This document shows positions 5,873 to 6,124 of a stretch of 6,124 nucleotides of DNA, in pieces. The DNA lies in NCBI GenBank assembly GCA_031265645.1, contig JAISCJ010000039.1:1-6124 (forward strand), read 5' to 3'. Both the position numbers and the translations under genes were made by a program. Positions within the stretch are counted from its first letter, which is position 1. Every line of letters begins with the position of its first letter. A model generated the notes under the pieces. The model ran no database searches. It saw only the letters and a program-made list of their open reading frames with translations, and was not told where the DNA came from. This DNA is from Holosporales bacterium (GTDB lineage Bacteria; Pseudomonadota; Alphaproteobacteria; BNTO01).

Positions 5873-6087
5873 ATGGAGAAAGATTTCCTTACAAATGAAG
5901 AAAAAACAGCTCTAAAATTGCGGCAAAAGTAAGAAATAACGTAAGCTTTAAGAATGCAGCGGATTTTAGTAGGGCAATAACGGGATTTTTTACGGAATAT
6001 TGGCCAGAAAATAAGCTAGCGATGGTCGACCGTATCAATGACAACTTTCATGTGGCAAAAGAGAAAAAGATGCTCGTGCTCGGATAG
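5873..6087 (+). pseudogene. Second IS630-type transposase relic, internally deleted
   Basis: Two short pieces lie on the plus strand. The first, 5873-5932, encodes MEKDFLTNEEKTALKLRQK then stop; it resembles the start of IS630-type transposases (a Leu-Thr-x-Glu-Glu-x stretch followed by a Leu-rich helix). The second, about 5929-6087 in a different frame, encodes VRNNVSFKNAADF, SRAITGFFTEYW and VDRINDNFHV, which resembles the extreme C-terminus of the same kind of transposase (an aromatic-rich helix and a final IxDNF motif). The roughly 270 residues that should lie between, including the whole catalytic core, are gone. The remnant is not functional. It belongs to a different IS630 subgroup from the minus-strand relic, whose C-terminus is unlike it. 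The family call rests on short motifs. Confidence 0.6.
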
Positions 6088-6124
6088 CAATATTCAAATA
6101 TCGCTTCCCTCGTCGCGCCCTTGC

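Larger units (their letters stand above)
5390..6107. mobile_element. Insertion-sequence graveyard: two abutting IS630-like remnants
   Basis: Two decayed transposase remnants point away from each other, with their N-terminal sides meeting near 5852-5873. Clean terminal inverted repeats could not be fixed. The best candidate for the right-hand remnant is the weak match of GTGAAGAAATAT (5856-5867) to the complement of ATATCGCTTCCC (6098-6109), 9 of 12 bases, with a TA before the left copy. Nothing else is recognisable to the end of the window. Confidence 0.6.

Noticed and set aside
6050..6124. Minus-strand reading with TREAIFEYC, recalling the TREEAR-IFEYIE stretch of IS3-type transposases
   Set aside because: The match is under a dozen residues, breaks down immediately after, and meets the window edge; it would need sequence to the right.

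Overview
The window looks like a piece of an alphaproteobacterial chromosome of moderate-to-low GC. The best single clue is an unlisted 44-residue ribosomal protein L34 gene whose protein (MKRTYQPSRLVRKRRHGFRS, then a TVGG motif and a tail ending KGRKRLAA) reads like the alphaproteobacterial form. It is followed at once by rnpA, as is usual in bacteria. A type VI secretion gene and decayed insertion sequences would fit a host-associated lineage (Holosporales- or Rickettsiales-like), but that placement is inference.

Layout, left to right. Bases 1-860 hold the 3' end of a tamB-like gene (outer-membrane protein and lipid export/assembly), cut by the window edge. Bases 861-1048 are an AT-rich gap with small palindromes that probably carries the rpmH promoter. 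Bases 1049-1790 hold rpmH and an unusually long rnpA; the two overlap if rnpA starts at the TTG proposed here. RnpA has about 68 extra residues between its RNR motif and its last strand-helix unit, and a run of ten G near its 3' end. Bases 1791-1934 hold no gene I can support. Bases 1935-3173 encode TssA, a type VI secretion baseplate/sheath-assembly protein with an ImpA-type N-terminal domain. Bases 3197-4096 encode an unrecognised exported protein whose signal peptide is written partly by a (TG)7 repeat. Bases 4096-5364 encode a CNNM/CBS/CorC_HlyC membrane protein (the 'hemolysin'/magnesium-cobalt efflux family), joined to the previous gene by a one-base TAGTG stop/start overlap. Bases 5393 to about 6100 are an insertion-sequence graveyard: a truncated, frameshifted IS630-type transposase on the minus strand, then an internally deleted IS630-type transposase on the plus strand.

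All intact genes lie on the plus strand with short gaps or overlaps, so rpmH-rnpA and tssA-orf-corC could be one or two transcription units. In many alphaproteobacteria yidC follows rnpA; here that place is taken by tssA, which suggests a rearrangement. No other type VI gene lies in the window. I found no tRNA, rRNA, CRISPR array or clearly new multi-gene system. The points most worth a second look are the RnpA insertion, the two simple repeats inside coding sequence, and the exported protein beside tssA.
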